From Phorcus lineatus (Eukaryota > Mollusca > Gastropoda > Trochida > Trochidae), in contig OV121085.1 of the NCBI GenBank assembly GCA_921293015.1, positions 19,667,911-19,731,910 of the forward strand: DNA of 64,000 nucleotides, written 5' to 3'. Below the pieces are notes generated by a model. The model was not told the DNA's origin. It saw only the letters and a list, made by a program, of their open reading frames with translations, and ran no database searches. Made by a program: the position numbers and the translations under genes. Within the stretch, counting starts at the first letter, position 1; each line of letters opens with the position of its first letter. Below are positions 35,679-48,874 of the stretch, in pieces.

Positions 35679-37080
35679 GTGAGAATTGTAAAGAGAAAGG
35701 TGCATGAGACGTGCTAATGAGTATGCAACTCAGACTCCATTCGTTTGATTGGACGTCACATTAATCCAAAATTCTCTACCGCTAAATTCATTTCTGTCCC
35801 TCTTAATCCCTTGTTTTCAAGCTGTCTGTTGTGTGGTTGACCTCATAGGGGTTCTGTGTTCTTACTTGTGCTTTTATCACTTGTCTCAACTGTTGGATGA
35901 ATACAGAGTTCATAACTGTGTTCAGAGACATTTAGAGTGGAACTAACTTCACTGAAAGTGAAGTATATTATATATCTGATATATTTTGATTATATCTGAT
36001 AACTAAAAGAGCTTTACTATAGTTAATCAACTTTAATCCATTGCATGGATTATTTATTTAAAAATTTAAAGATTAGAAAATTAGAATTCTTGTTTTTAAA
36101 AGTTAATTTTTCGTATTTATAATCTTTCAAAGGCATCATATGCAAATTTACATTTATGCTTGTGGGGAAAGATTTTACTATTGGTTTTAGAGTCTGATTC
36201 CATTGAACTAGATGAAGTTGAACTGGTATTTATAATTACTATTCCACTTGGTTAATCTTGAAGATGATTTTTGTAAAGTAATTTAAACATTTATTGCTAA
36301 TAATTACAGTGTAGTTTTTTAAGAAAAGACATTTATGTCAATATTTAATTGGATCTAAAATTGGAAGTGTCAAAAAAATATGAAGATAACAGAATACAGA
36401 AGTACAGAATAGCTCTGTAAAAGAATCTTTTTTCATCGATTTCTTACATGTCACAATGAAAAGAGGATAATATTTTCCACTCCAGAGAAGCAAGCATCAA
36501 AAGACTAAATGAAGTGACCATTATTTTTCTGCAATTACTTTTCACTGAGATGAGTGTTTTAATGGGCAATCTTCATTTTGATATAGTGATTAAAAGGACT
36601 AAAATATGGATGTTGTAACATGATAAGGAAAATTTTACTAAACCCAGCATTATAGACAAAAGCTTGCTTACCAAGTACAGCTATAATAGCATAGAAATTT
36701 GGGGAAATAATTGTTAGAACTTGTGTACTTCAGTGATCTGCTTTATGTAACTTTCTGAATCTTCAGCAGAATATTTCTAGTGGATGATTTATTAGTTTGG
36801 TTTCTCAATGACTGCAAAAGCTGTCACTACAAATATTGTTAGCAACTTTCAAAAGTCAAATCACAGGACAAAAAACTCTTTTTCAAAAACAGAAATTAAA
36901 ACTTATCTTTTAACATTTAAAGGTATTCACTTAAACTTAACACTTATAAAACAGGGCAAATCCACAACAGAATGAAAAGAAAAACTCAAAAACCATTTAA
37001 TTTGATTGTTCTACATTTTACTATCTTTTTGACACATAAAAACAAATACCTCACATCCATAACTACCTACTGTTGAATGC
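35679..37080. other. Intron or spacer
   Basis: Very AT-rich. No feature seen. Confidence 0.4.
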
Positions 37081-37399
37081 TGACACAATCTGAATTGCTT
37101 AAATCATAATTTGCCCCAAATAAATAGTGACACAATCTGAATTGCATAAATCATCATTTGCACCAAATAAACAGTGACACAATCTGAATTCCTTAAATCA
37201 TAATTTGCACCAAATAAATAGTGACACAATCTGAATTCCTTAAATCATAATTTGCACCAAATAAATAATGACACAATCTGAATTCCTTAAATCATCATTT
37301 GCACCAATAAATAGTGACACAATCTAAATTCCTTAAATCATCATTTGCACCAAGTGAATAGTGACATAATCTGAATTCCTTTATTGCACCTAAACACTG
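37081..37399 (+). repeat. 47-bp tandem repeat, about 6.7 copies
   Basis: The unit begins TGACACAATCTGAATTCC and continues TTAAATCATAATTTGCACCA then AATAAATAG. Copies start at 37081, 37128, 37175, 37222, 37269, 37315 and 37362, with few substitutions and one single-base deletion. The last copy is partial and diverged. It is a non-coding minisatellite-type array. Confidence 0.85.
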
Positions 37400-38099
37400 A
37401 AGGTAGAAAAAATGGTGAATCTTCAAAAGTTTCTTATTCATTTTATTCACACTACACAAGACATCGTTCATGTTAAACCTCATAACGTGTCACAAAGGCG
37501 AGATGAAATAACCAAAACCCAACCATGCTAAACTGACATACCTGACAACAGGAAACACCTTTCAACTCTTTCATATCTCACACATCAAGAGCTCAAAGTA
37601 TATATCGCCCCGCACAATATAACACTATACACTTACTCTCTGGGTGAAATACATGTCATATCGTGTGATCAAATAGTGTTAGGAAGTCCATACTCTGTCT
37701 ACCAATTGACATACGGTATATCATACTGATACATACATAGTATACTATTATCAATATTTTATATTATATTTCACTTCTATTATCACTTATAACCTGCTTG
37801 AGCTCTTACAACAATTTTAAATGTATATTGTTTCTGTGAGATTTCATTTTTCATTTTAATTGTAAGCAAGTCAGATAAAATAGGCATGCTATCCATTAAA
37901 ACAATTTCAGTAGAAAATTCCTTTTCAGCTAGGTTATCAACTTTTGTGTATTTTACAAATACATTTTTTTCAAACATAAAACATGAAAAAAGGAAATTTT
38001 CACTTTTAAAGCAAGGAAATTTGATCTGTATCAAGTAGCAAATTTACATAATATCAGTCACAATGACATCCATGATGAATAACAGCTTGATGACCGACA
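37400..38099. other. Spacer
   Basis: No supported gene. The minus-strand frame at 37783-38034 is K/F/I-rich and unrecognised. Confidence 0.4.
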
Positions 38100-38660
38100 A
38101 TAAGATAATTTAACCCGAACCAAGCTTTTCATTTAAAACCAAATTAGGTCAGGCTTGAGATGCAATCAGGGCGACGACTACTTGATATCATTACGTTATT
38201 GTCATACTTCGACAAACGCACTTAACTAATAGAAGGCCAGCGATCTGTAATTTGTGGCCATTATTCAGTAGGATTCCAGAGAACTTTCTTTACTGAGGGC
38301 TCTCACATTTTCATTAATCTACCAACAGTTTCTGGCACCCGTGAAGTCCCCCCAATCAGTGTATATACCCAATTACTTTACGATCTGCGTTTTCCCCAAA
38401 GCTAAAAATCCAAACGGCATGAACGGTCATAGCTTAAAGTGATTATAGTTTCCCCACGACTAATAATAGGAGACGACGATGTACCAAAGTCTGATCAATC
38501 CACATCCTGAGACGGATCAATTCCACGCAAGTGCTTTATGTTTTCCTTTGCACATCTCCCATCTTGTGGTGAGACGGTTCCACACAGAACCTTTGACTAC
38601 CAGCATACCCTCTTGTTCACCTGTAGATGGAGCCACCAACTTTACTGTCGCAGGATATTA
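38100..38660. other. CpG-richer, higher-complexity non-coding block
   Basis: CpGs are clearly more frequent here than in flanking DNA (for example GGGCGACGAC at 38170, GAGACGACGATG near 38470). Composition is more balanced, but there is no long open frame; the 60-codon plus-strand frame at 38479-38661 lacks a domain. It may be a conserved regulatory element or promoter-like region, or an old mobile element. Confidence 0.25.
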
Positions 38661-40120
38661 GAGACTACTTGTTCAATGCTGATGACGCACTTGACCTTAT
38701 TTTAAGAGACACTTTTCCACACTAAGTTAAACGAAAAGTACTCAAGATTTATTCAAATATGAAGTATTTGCCCAGTTCACTGAAAGTATCGAATGAGAGA
38801 AATTTCAATATGCAGCACAGACTTTATAAAATTACTGACAGTTTCCAATCAGAAATTTTGATGAGAATAATCCCAATGATAAAACCCTTTCTTTTTTTAT
38901 TTGTAATAATCAGATTTTACTCCTAATGATAATAAACTCCTGTGCTGTAACTTATTATTATTATTTGGAAGACTGTTTTAATAACAGAACACGATTAATT
39001 CTTATAGAAATATGTCACATAGTTAAGTTTAAATCAATTTTGTTATGTCCTTAAACATATTTTGGGATAAAACCAATCAAGGGTTTTCAAGTTGTGATTC
39101 ATGTATATCGCCCACTCATTCTGGCTCTACTCAACGAATACAAATAACTTTGACAATGAGCGTAAAGTATAAACACTGACAGACAATGATACAAGCTCAG
39201 TGTAATTAAGTTATGGTTTGGTTTAGCTCTAGTAGTTTCTTTTTCCACCATTATATTTTTTCAGCAAAAAACAAAAACAGGACTTTTCAAAAAGTAACAT
39301 TTCCCAAATGATCCAATTGAAAAAGGCATAAACATTTGAAATGACATAAGTTCACGTCCCTGCAGTTGACTGATGACAGATTGAATCAGATAAATAGAGG
39401 AAACTTGAAAACATAAATAAACACATTGAGGGCATGTTACACAGTTGGGCCTTAAAGCATGGGATTTCCATGGCGAATCTATTTGGATACAAAACAGGCA
39501 TACCTCTAAAAAACACTTATCAACTGACAATTTGATATGAATTGCCATTTACATGACATGAGCAGAATCAAATTCCTTGGAAACCTCAATGAGGAGTGGT
39601 TATTCTTCCATTATGTTGCCAACAGGATAAAGAGGTGATTGTTCAGATACTTCATCCCAATTTTAAAATCTTATTCTTAGGACAATTTCAATTGAAATAC
39701 AAAATGAGAAACATTTGCTGATTCAAAAATGATTTTCTGATCTCTGGATTCATAGCAATAAAATAGTAAAATAATCATTGATTACATCTTTACTCTTGAA
39801 TTAAGACCAAATTTTGCATCTGTTCCATCTTCAAACATAAAATTCATAAAAGGAAGTTGGCATATTGTCTTTGAATCTGTCCAAGGCCTTATCTCCATGC
39901 ATGATTGCCCATTTCAATATTCACTGGAAATACTTCCATAATTTTTTTCATTCATAACAGTTAATACTACAGATCTGCCTTCATACTTGCACATCCACTC
40001 CACTAGGAATATAAAACTCATTTAAGAAGACACTAATATGTCCTACTGTCACACTGACTGATAATGCCATAAAGAGATATTTTCAGTTCTATCTTGTACA
40101 ATTTCATTTCAACTCCTAGA
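38661..40120. other. Spacer or intron
   Basis: No supported gene. A plus-strand acceptor TATATTTTTTCAG at 39264 is followed by about 21 open codons (KKQKQDFSKSNISQM...) before TAA; too short to call. Confidence 0.35.
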
Positions 40121-40795
40121 GGATTATACATGTAACTGGAGGTTGTTTCCATATTCTCATATCAGAGCCATCTAAATACAATGCTGTTCAATTTCAGTTC
40201 TACTTGTTATGAATTATGCAATTGAAGATTGTTTCCATTTTCTCACACCAGAAACCATCAATACAACCTATTGTCAATTTCAGTCCTACTTGTTTAGGAT
40301 TATGCAACTGAAGATTGTTTCCATTTTCTCACACCAAAAACCATTAATACAACCTATTGTCAATTTCAGTCCTACTTGTTTAGGATTATGCAACTGAAGA
40401 TTGTTTCCATTTTCTCACACCAAAAACCATTAATACAACCTATTGTCAATTTCAGTCCTACTTGTTTAGGATTATGCAACTGAAGATTGTTTCCATTTTC
40501 TCACACCAAAAACCATTAATACAACCTATTGTCAATTTCAGTCCTACTTGTTTAGGATTATGCAACTGAAGATTGTTTCCATTTTCTCATACCAGAAACC
40601 ATTAATACAACCTATTGTCAATTTCTGTCATACTTGTTTAGGATAATGCAACTGAAGATTGTTTCCATTTTCTCATACCAGAAACCATTAATACAACCTA
40701 TTGTCAATTTCAGTCCTACTTGTTTAGGATTATGCAACTGAAGATTGTTTCTATTTTCTCATACCAAAAACTATCAGCTAACAATTTTAGCTGAA
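40121..40795 (+). repeat. 86-bp tandem repeat, about 7.5 copies
   Basis: The unit begins TTTAGGATTATGCAACTGAA, then GATTGTTTCCATTTTCTCAC, ACCAAAAACCATTAATACAA and CCTATTGTCAATTTCAGTCC, ending TACTTG. Exact 86-bp steps run 40207, 40293, 40379, 40465, 40551, 40637 and 40723. The central copies are nearly identical. The first copy (about 40121) and the sequence after 40770 are strongly diverged. Each unit contains TCAATTTCAG, an acceptor-like motif. A 62-codon frame over it is a by-product. Confidence 0.9.
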
Positions 40796-41627
40796 CATCA
40801 TGAAGATTATGCAACTGGCGGCTGTTTCATGCTGATTTCAGAAGCATTCAATAACCCTTCTGAAACAACAGCAAATACCGATGTCAGCAAGTGCCAGTGA
40901 AGCCAGAAAATTATCAATGTTGTTTACTATTATAACCCTGCCTGGAACCTCCATAGAACAGCTCCCCTTGATTGGCTGTTAGACTGGTTCTTGATGCATT
41001 GACCAACTAACCAATGAGCTTGTTACCATCCAATCACTACATGTGTAATTAAACTGTAGTGAAGACATGCCTTCATCTCTCCTAAAGAGAATAGACAGAT
41101 TCCTCCAATGAGATAACACTTCTTACACAGCATACCAGTAGTTTGACCAATCACATAAACTGATCATATACTGCATGTCTGTTGGTCTGTTTGGAACCAC
41201 TTCGAAACCAGTAAATTTATTAAGAAGGTCATGGAAAGAAAGAAACCGAAGTTGACCCCACAGAAACATAACTTCTTGAAAAGGAAGTCTACACTCCCAC
41301 TTTTCTGAAGTATATATATGTAAAAAGTCTTTGTTCAACAATAATGTTTCTAGAGACTAAGTGTCACTCTAAGTAACTCTTCAAGAGCCAAGGCAAACAT
41401 GGACTATCAACAATCCTTCCTTGCAGAAAATGGTTATAACTTCATGACTGAATCTATCTAAATGAATGTTTAGAATGTTATGACACTGCTAGGGTATTAC
41501 CACAATGGACTTTTGAACAGTGTTAAGAATTATTATAGAGAACGATTCTTTAACTTAACGAGTGTAGGAAATATAGACTATCAAGAACACCTTTCTGCTA
41601 AAAATCTAAATTGTTTTGACATTGCAG
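40796..41627. other. Spacer or intron
   Basis: No supported gene. A G+C-richer patch at about 40930-41040 shows no frame of note. Confidence 0.35.
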
Positions 41628-41764
41628 ATGGTGACATCCCATTAAACCTTAGAACCAGTGTTCAGGAAAACAGCCTGCTTTCAAATGAACAGCTCAACAA
41701 TAAATCTGAGGAGAAACAAAGAAAAACCTGGCCAGCAAGAACATCAATCTTGCTTGATTTTTAG
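41628..41764 (+). CDS. Candidate terminal exon, plus strand
   Basis: The acceptor TTGTTTTGACATTGCAG is followed by 45 open codons and TAG (41762-41764). The product begins GDIPLNLRTSVQENSLLSNE and ends SILLDF. It is hydrophilic, Asn/Gln/Lys-rich, with no recognised domain. It takes one base from a previous exon, compatible with the exit phase of 22023-22100. The frame is open further upstream to an ATG at 41480, so a single-exon frame of 94 codons is an alternative reading. Chance cannot be excluded. Confidence 0.25.
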
Positions 41765-42490
41765 ATAGTTATTAGCAACCATTGGAGGTCTTGTCAGGTT
41801 TTTGAAGAGCTGGTGACTTTTTCTTAAGTAAAGAGCTGGTTGAAACTTATTTCCCACAATGCTTCAAACAGAATGGAGATTCCTCCAACTGTAGATAAAA
41901 TATCACACTGTTGCACATTGCTGCTAATTGGACAGTAGTTATGTGTGAAAAATGAGTTACAAAGTAACACAAGTAGAGATACAGCAGTTTTCCAGGTGGT
42001 GTGATACCATTCGTTTTCTTCACGACTTCTTCATTATCATCTTTGAGCTGTCCAGCCAAATATTCCATAAAGCATTTCTATTGACTGGAGCATGTATGCT
42101 TACTCTGTAATTTCCTCTTTACCATTTCTGTATTATATCACTTTCCATATTACATATATTTCGTCATATAGATATGTCACATAGTAAATACTTTTGAAAA
42201 GGTTAACTGAGTTGGATAACTTGTACCTTATTCGGTTCTCCAGTGAATAAAATATGTTTCAATCAATCAAGTTTTAACATTCAATAGATATTTACACTAA
42301 AGCGAATATGATATATATATGACAGTGGTTATGTTTTTCTAATGGGTAATGTGTTTTGCTGGCTTACATAATTTTCAAATATTCAAGGATGTTTGTACTA
42401 GTACACTTATGGTATTCAAGACAGTGGTTATCTATATCTAATGGGTAATATAATTGAGGAGTGCAAGTTAAAAGACAAATGTTGACCTAC
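41765..42490. other. Intron or spacer
   Basis: No supported feature. Confidence 0.4.
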
Positions 42491-42538
42491 CTGCTTCTTT
42501 CTACAATCTTCATCACAGAACAGCAGGCTTCCTTCAAT
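42491..42538 (-). CDS. Internal exon with a CxxxC motif
   Basis: A 48-bp minus-strand segment lies between the acceptor TATTTATTTTTGCAG and the donor GTAGGTCA. In phase 0 (in and out) it encodes IEGSLLFCDEDCRKKQ. A second frame is also open (LKEACCSVMK...). Phase 0 is preferred because it agrees with the exons at 11772 and 8894 and keeps the C-x3-C spacing also seen at 2388. It may be an upstream exon of the gene ending at 8894, which would imply an intron of about 30 kb. Linkage is inference. Confidence 0.45.
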
Positions 42539-45500
42539 CTGCAAAAATAAATACAAAATATTGAAATTCATTTTAGAGGAACTATATGATGACAAATATA
42601 CTGATGGATAATTAATCACTGTCAATTAATAACAGATTATTTACTGATTTATGTACATGTTTGTACCTACTTTTTTTCAGCATAAATGTATGCTGTCTAC
42701 CAAAGACTTATCCTTCTTCAGTTTAATTTCAATTAAAATATGCTTACTTATTTGTATAATCCTAACTTAAGTCATTCAGAAATGAAAAGTCACATACTGT
42801 CAATTTCTATTCTTTTGGGAATAATTAATGATACCAAATGATTTGCCACATGGTAAAGAGGACATTCAGTTTCACTTCACTCATTGGATTGTCTAAGAAA
42901 ATCATAAATGTGTAATTTCAGTGTGACAAAAACGATATCAGAATAAGGTTCATTGTAAAAGATAAAATATAACAAAACACGTGATATTAACTTGTTCAAG
43001 TAATTTCAACAACACACATCTGCTACATAATCACAGTCAAATGATAAAGGAAAAGCATAGCCATTGGCTCTGTAGCTCATCAGGCTTTACAATGTTTCAT
43101 ATTAGACAAAGTATACATGAAAAAAGATTTTCCACTGTGCAAAAGAATGTTCCACACTAGATTTAAGCTTTAACTTGTAGTTTAGAAGATAACTAAAAAG
43201 TTAATAGGGTGAGGCCCCTGTGGTCACCAAATTCCCGTCGAGTAAGGATCGACTATACAATATTTCAGTTTCTAGCCTTTCTGGTTCATGAGAAGAATAG
43301 GAAAGTAGGTTTTTGGTGTGTGGCCTCTGTGGGTCTTGTTACGGCCTTCCAAGCCTCATTACCTAACTACTTCTAAAAACTTACTGAAATAGCTCTCAAT
43401 TTATGAAGAACCCTTAAACTTTCAGTGTCTCAGTGGCATTCATGTAATAACAGTATATGATCCAGATGAAATTACCGGGACATAACGCCTGCAAATGATG
43501 CTAAAGATCAGGAAGGCACTATCAATCATGGTACAATTACTATAAAGACTACAACAAAAACTCCTATTTCACATCCTATTCTCTTTTTGATTTGCTATTG
43601 ATTTTGCAGCCAATACGACACGAACAAATTTTGTCCCCTTTTTCACAAGCAATTAGTTCAGCACCCACATTTTGTTCAACTGGTGCTTTCTATTGCGACT
43701 AACTTGAGGTTCATTCTTTTGAATGGAGCCAAGCAATCCCTGGAAATATGATGATTCATGAGATTTGTGTTTCCGGAAAAAGCTTAATTTAATTACATTG
43801 TTCTGAATGTTAGACAACCGGCGGTCAAGGTACAAGTTAACCCATTACCTGTCAGAATGAGTTAGATTGTCTGCATGAGAGGCAGTTAAGAATTTTTGTA
43901 GTTAGGAAACCTTACGATGGTAGGTCATGTTCAAAATTGTGCTTAAAGAAAGAGAAGATGATATTTGTGTGAAATAGAAATTTGAGGGAACATAAAATAC
44001 ATAATACATAATAAGATGTATATCATGAATCAATATAATATTTTCAAATGGGTTTTGCATTTTTGGATTTTTTTTTACAAATGAAAATACCTTGATCAAA
44101 CATGTTCTTAAAACTCCATTTACCGAATCATCAGTTATATTAGTGAGTGAGTAGATTATTACTTAGCACTGCCTTGGCCATATTTCAGCCACTAGCAGCT
44201 TTCCAGTATTAGCAAAAATATAAACTTCATTGTATTGTTCTATTCATGAATTGACACAAAATTATGGGAGATATGTAAGCAAGCCTGTTCTTTGTCATGT
44301 ATACATATATTTTTAACATATACATGTTGTGTTGCTCACTGTAAAGAGGTAGAGCATTAATCAACAACATTTGATTCTTTATATCCAAAGCAGCAATCAC
44401 TGAAAGCATGATAGCAAGAAACGTTTGGAAATCATTTCTTTTAGTCGTATTGATTTCATCACTATCCATCATTAGATAACTGGAACAGGCTCAACAAGGA
44501 AGATGGGTTAAGAAAAATGATTTTGGAAAATGGGATCTGGCAGTTGTAAGCATTTTCATTATTCCAAGATGACACATCAAGAAATAAAAACCTATGATTC
44601 AAAATTCTGAAACTCTAATGAGAATGAAATAGGACAATGAAGAACTTTAGTTAATCTAATTTGAAAACACCTTAAAAGCGGAGTTTAGCTGATTTGCTTC
44701 TTTATAAGCCAAAGTTGATTGAATCTCCTTAGCTAAAATTTCCTAATGCTGAATTACTTTCAAAATTCATTTGATAATTTCAATCATTACAGCCTTATTC
44801 AAAACTACCAGATTTTTCACATTTTTGCAGAGAGTTAAAATCATTAAATCATGATTTAATACTATAGAAACTTAACAGCTACCATCCATATCAATTTCAA
44901 AATCATGCTTGGATTTAACTCTTTTTGCTCAGACCATTCAAAGGATTCAAACTGCAATAATCTTATCAATCCAAGGTTGTGTTCAAAATATAACTTTACA
45001 TATCCAAAGGATTGAATCATCATGACTTAATCTAAAAGAATGATGACATCTCAAAGTGTGGTTATTTTTCACTATGATCACATAAGTTGATTTTGAAAAT
45101 ATATGGCAACTAGCATACTTGAAATTACAAGAATCTTTTGACCTTGATGACATCAGAGAATAATGTCAAAATTTCATCCCTCCATGAGAAGATCTTGTCC
45201 ACTCAAACTCAACCAATCAATGAAAGTGACACTATTATTTGCTGATCAAACAGCTTGCTTGCATTCCTCAACAAAATCAAGTCGGATTCTCACAGCAAAT
45301 CAACTGTAAGGGAAGATCGTCACGTTTACATTAAATGTTTTTGTAGAAGTGACAGATTCATATTCAATTTTCTTTCTGTGTCCTGTCTCAAGAGTCACTT
45401 TAACACACCTTGACCAATTTTTAATCTAAGATTCACAGCTTTTGTCAAAATGGTAACAAGCGGTCTTTTATGCTTTATTAAAAACATCTATAGAAGGCAC

Positions 45501-48500
45501 AATTTTTTATTGTGAATGTTCAAGAATACATCGTAGAGTAATTAAGGGAGATGAAGTCATTGCTTTTTGTGGATATTCTTGTTTCTGCTCATCATATCAA
45601 AAACCAGACGCTCTTGGACCTAAGTCATGAAATGATTGTTATTTTGCATAAATGATTATCCAAATACAATTTATTTTCACAAAAATATTCTGATTATTAC
45701 GCTGCCAGTAATAAAAGGCGTAATCATAATTTACTAAATGAATATAACTTGAATATTAATAAATACAGAAAAACATCATTTGACAATGAAAAATAGGGTA
45801 TATCAAAAGTCTGAAGAAAGATTAACCTATCAAATAACAGAAGAATCAAATTAAATCATTGGACCATTACTGCAAAATTAAAATAACATTAATGTCAACC
45901 TAGATGAAAACATCAATCAAACCATAAGAGTACAGTTGAATAAAATCATAATTTAGAGCCTGGCTTTGCAATTTGAATCATCAATCAAACTTTAAGACAC
46001 AGTAATGTGCAGTGACGGCCAAATCAGAAGGTTATTTAACAACTTGCATTCAAACAAGAGGGGAGTTTAAGCTCAGCTGTTCTCTCATTACAACTGAATT
46101 TAACAACCCAATTTGAACTGAAATCAAGGAGTCACAGATTAAAATTTTTTATTTTTTTTTACGCAAACCTAATGTCATAAAACTGACCCTTTGTCCATGC
46201 AATGAATAAACAAGAGAAAGATTCAACAACCTAAGATGAATTACTAAATAGTTTTTTATATACAATGACAAACTGACAAGCATTTATACACCAATGAGTT
46301 CGATAAACTTTCCTAGATAAGAGATAACGATTGCAACTTTGTGTGCAGTAACTTTGACAGAAGCTTTTTATTAAGCAATAGATCAAACTTGTTTAATCTG
46401 CCACAAGTCAAAAACGTCAATTTTCGAGGATAAACACATTGATCAATCCTAAATCTATGCTTAACTTGAAATTTCTCAAGTTGAAAATTAACTGTGGTGT
46501 GAAAATTCTTAAGAACATCAAACTGTAAAATTCAATATTGGCAATTTATAGTGACCATCACATGACAAACATTATCACTTCATCAACTTGAGGCAAATAT
46601 GGACAGGAAAGATGCAATAGTTTCAGAGCCATCAATATACCATTTCTCCTTTATCAATGCTTAAGCCCCTTTTCCCTAGTACTTCTCTAGAGATAGGGAC
46701 TGAATAGGCTCCTTTGCTAGTTAATGAGGTGGAAAAACACTGCGGGATGAAACGCTTCTCCTTTGCAGTATCTAAAGAGGCCGTTGGGTTAGCTGTAAAC
46801 TTATCTACAATGTGATATTAAATGCTTTGTGACTGTTCATCATCACATCAACTTGTTCACTTTCAAAGAGAGATTCACCCTCCTATCTTCCAAAATTGTA
46901 TAATTCAAAGACAGATGTGCCCATATCTTCCATACTTGTACACACTCAAAGAAAAATGTGTGACCATTGAGTATCTCAGATGACATGAAACATAAATCCA
47001 GAGAAAGAAGCTTCCATACTCTAATCACCGAGACTTGTCTTTGTGAATATACACCACTTATAAAAGAGGCAGATGAGACCAAGTGATGTACATATTGAGG
47101 AAAGTTGAGAGAACTGAATAAAGAATACTTTAGAAAGATCATGCAAAAATATTATACTTGTACTTATCTTATGTATGTATCTTTTATCTCATGATTTAGA
47201 TTTTTTTTATAAATTTGATTACACAAATTTCCGAAATTGTTCTATCCAACAAAAAAAATAGATACTAAAATACTTATCATCAGGCCTAATTTAGATTATG
47301 ATAACACTTGGGTTAATTAATGAATTGACATTAAACATCTATATGAATAATCTTGAAAATAGCCCTCAGCTTTTTCTTTGTAAACTAAAATGGTAAAACT
47401 AGATATCAAGAAAATTTGACTTCCAAATGTAACAAGGTTGAGGACAACTGAATGAGGATCATTTCATAGGTTGCATTTATGTGAACCTCTGAAGTTTGAA
47501 TCGGCAACCAATAGGTTGCCATGGCTAAATCTTACTGAGCATAAACTCTCCACTTATCAACAAAGAAATATAAATATTTTGATAGTTGTTGAACCCCTCT
47601 TGTCTCCATAGCATCACTGATCTAGATGTAAACAATAGGACAAATCAGATAGAAAATTATATCAAGTCATAATCAACATTAAATACTCTGATAGGTAAAC
47701 CACTTTGGCTGTGTAATAAATGTTGGTGATTGATGGTGGATTGCAGATTAGTTCAAATCAAACGAGAAGGAGGTCTGTCTAAGGGGTGCTATTTGTGCTC
47801 TGCCTGCCTGTTAAATTTTGTTAACTGTTATCATTCATGATTACATTTCCAGGTTGGCTTATGTGCTATACTATTCTATACATTGATCGTTAACCTGTGG
47901 TTGAAATATATCTATTTGATATCAGAGCAAATTTGGTCTGGATTTTATGAGTCCAAAACAGAACCTCTTATCAAAGTTAATTCATGAACATTTAATAAGA
48001 AGTTGAGATTGATGAATCAATAACTTGATTTCGGTCTTATGGAGGAGGAGGTCTATCCCCCAAATCATTTAACACCTCATGGTAATTTTATTCAAATACT
48101 CCTATATCTGCTTTGATTGACAATGGTTGACTGTATATTGCATTCATCAAAGTGGTTGTCAACCGTCACCATTTGCTTCAGTTCAATACTTATTTGTTAC
48201 AAATTTGTTAAAAGCCTTTTTTTCATATTACTCTTTCCGGTTACATAGTAAGGAAGTTAGCAAGAAGCAAGATTCTACATGTTTAGATCTTGGAAAACTC
48301 TTCAAGTATAAAATCAAGTCCAGGGTCATATTGTTCAAAATGAGACACTTTTGATGAAGATCAAGCAGCAGATTACATTGTTTTAAATCCAAAATATAGA
48401 TAATTGGTTTTGCTGCAATTGGCATCTGACTCCGTCTTCATAAATATAATATGAAGGGAAGATAATAATTGTATTAAAATCAAAGAAATGACACAAAATA

Positions 48501-48713
48501 AAATCTTCAATTCCAACTAGCTTTCGCAAAAGATCAAGGGAAAAACTAAAATCTTCTCAAAGAAAGACAAACTCTTTGGATCGACATGTCCATAGCAATG
48601 AATACAAAACTTGACAGCAAAATCTTTTCTGCTGTATAAGCCAGTAGAGGAATCAGGATCATGAATTGGATTTGCTAAATGGGAATTGAGGATTAATTTT
48701 GTCTTTGGGACAG
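42539..48713. other. Long AT-rich intron or spacer
   Basis: No supported gene. There is a perfect 18-bp palindrome at 44843-44860 (separate entry). A short decayed two-unit repeat lies near 46858-46975 (CCATATCTTCCATACTTGTA-like). G+C-richer patches occur at about 43200-43480, 46010-46080 and 46660-46790. Minus-strand frames at 44227-44472 and 46843-47142 are not recognisable. Confidence 0.35.
44843..44860. other. Perfect 18-bp palindrome
   Basis: ATTAAATCATGATTTAAT equals its own reverse complement. It could be a symmetric homeodomain-type site or chance in AT-rich DNA. Confidence 0.4.
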
Positions 48714-48874
48714 GACTGGCCACCAGTTCACTATGGAGTGGCAAGTCTCTGTCTCACAACAAAGTATCAAGAAGTAAACATCGTGGAAGCAATTCAACAA
48801 GGGATCAACCTGCAGAGGAACCCCAGTCAATAGTCAATCTACATTACAACTGGATCACTGTCTCATTCCAGTAA
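48714..48874 (+). CDS. Weak terminal exon candidate, plus strand
   Basis: After TTTTGTCTTTGGGACAG there are about 53 open codons to TAA (48872-48874). They encode a Ser/Asn/Gln-rich product with SRSKHRGSNSTRDQP in the middle and no recognised domain. It requires one base from an upstream exon. The opposite strand is open over part of the same region, which weakens the case. Confidence 0.2.

Noticed and set aside
40209-40397. 62-codon plus-strand frame
   Set aside because: Lies wholly inside the 86-bp tandem array and repeats with it.
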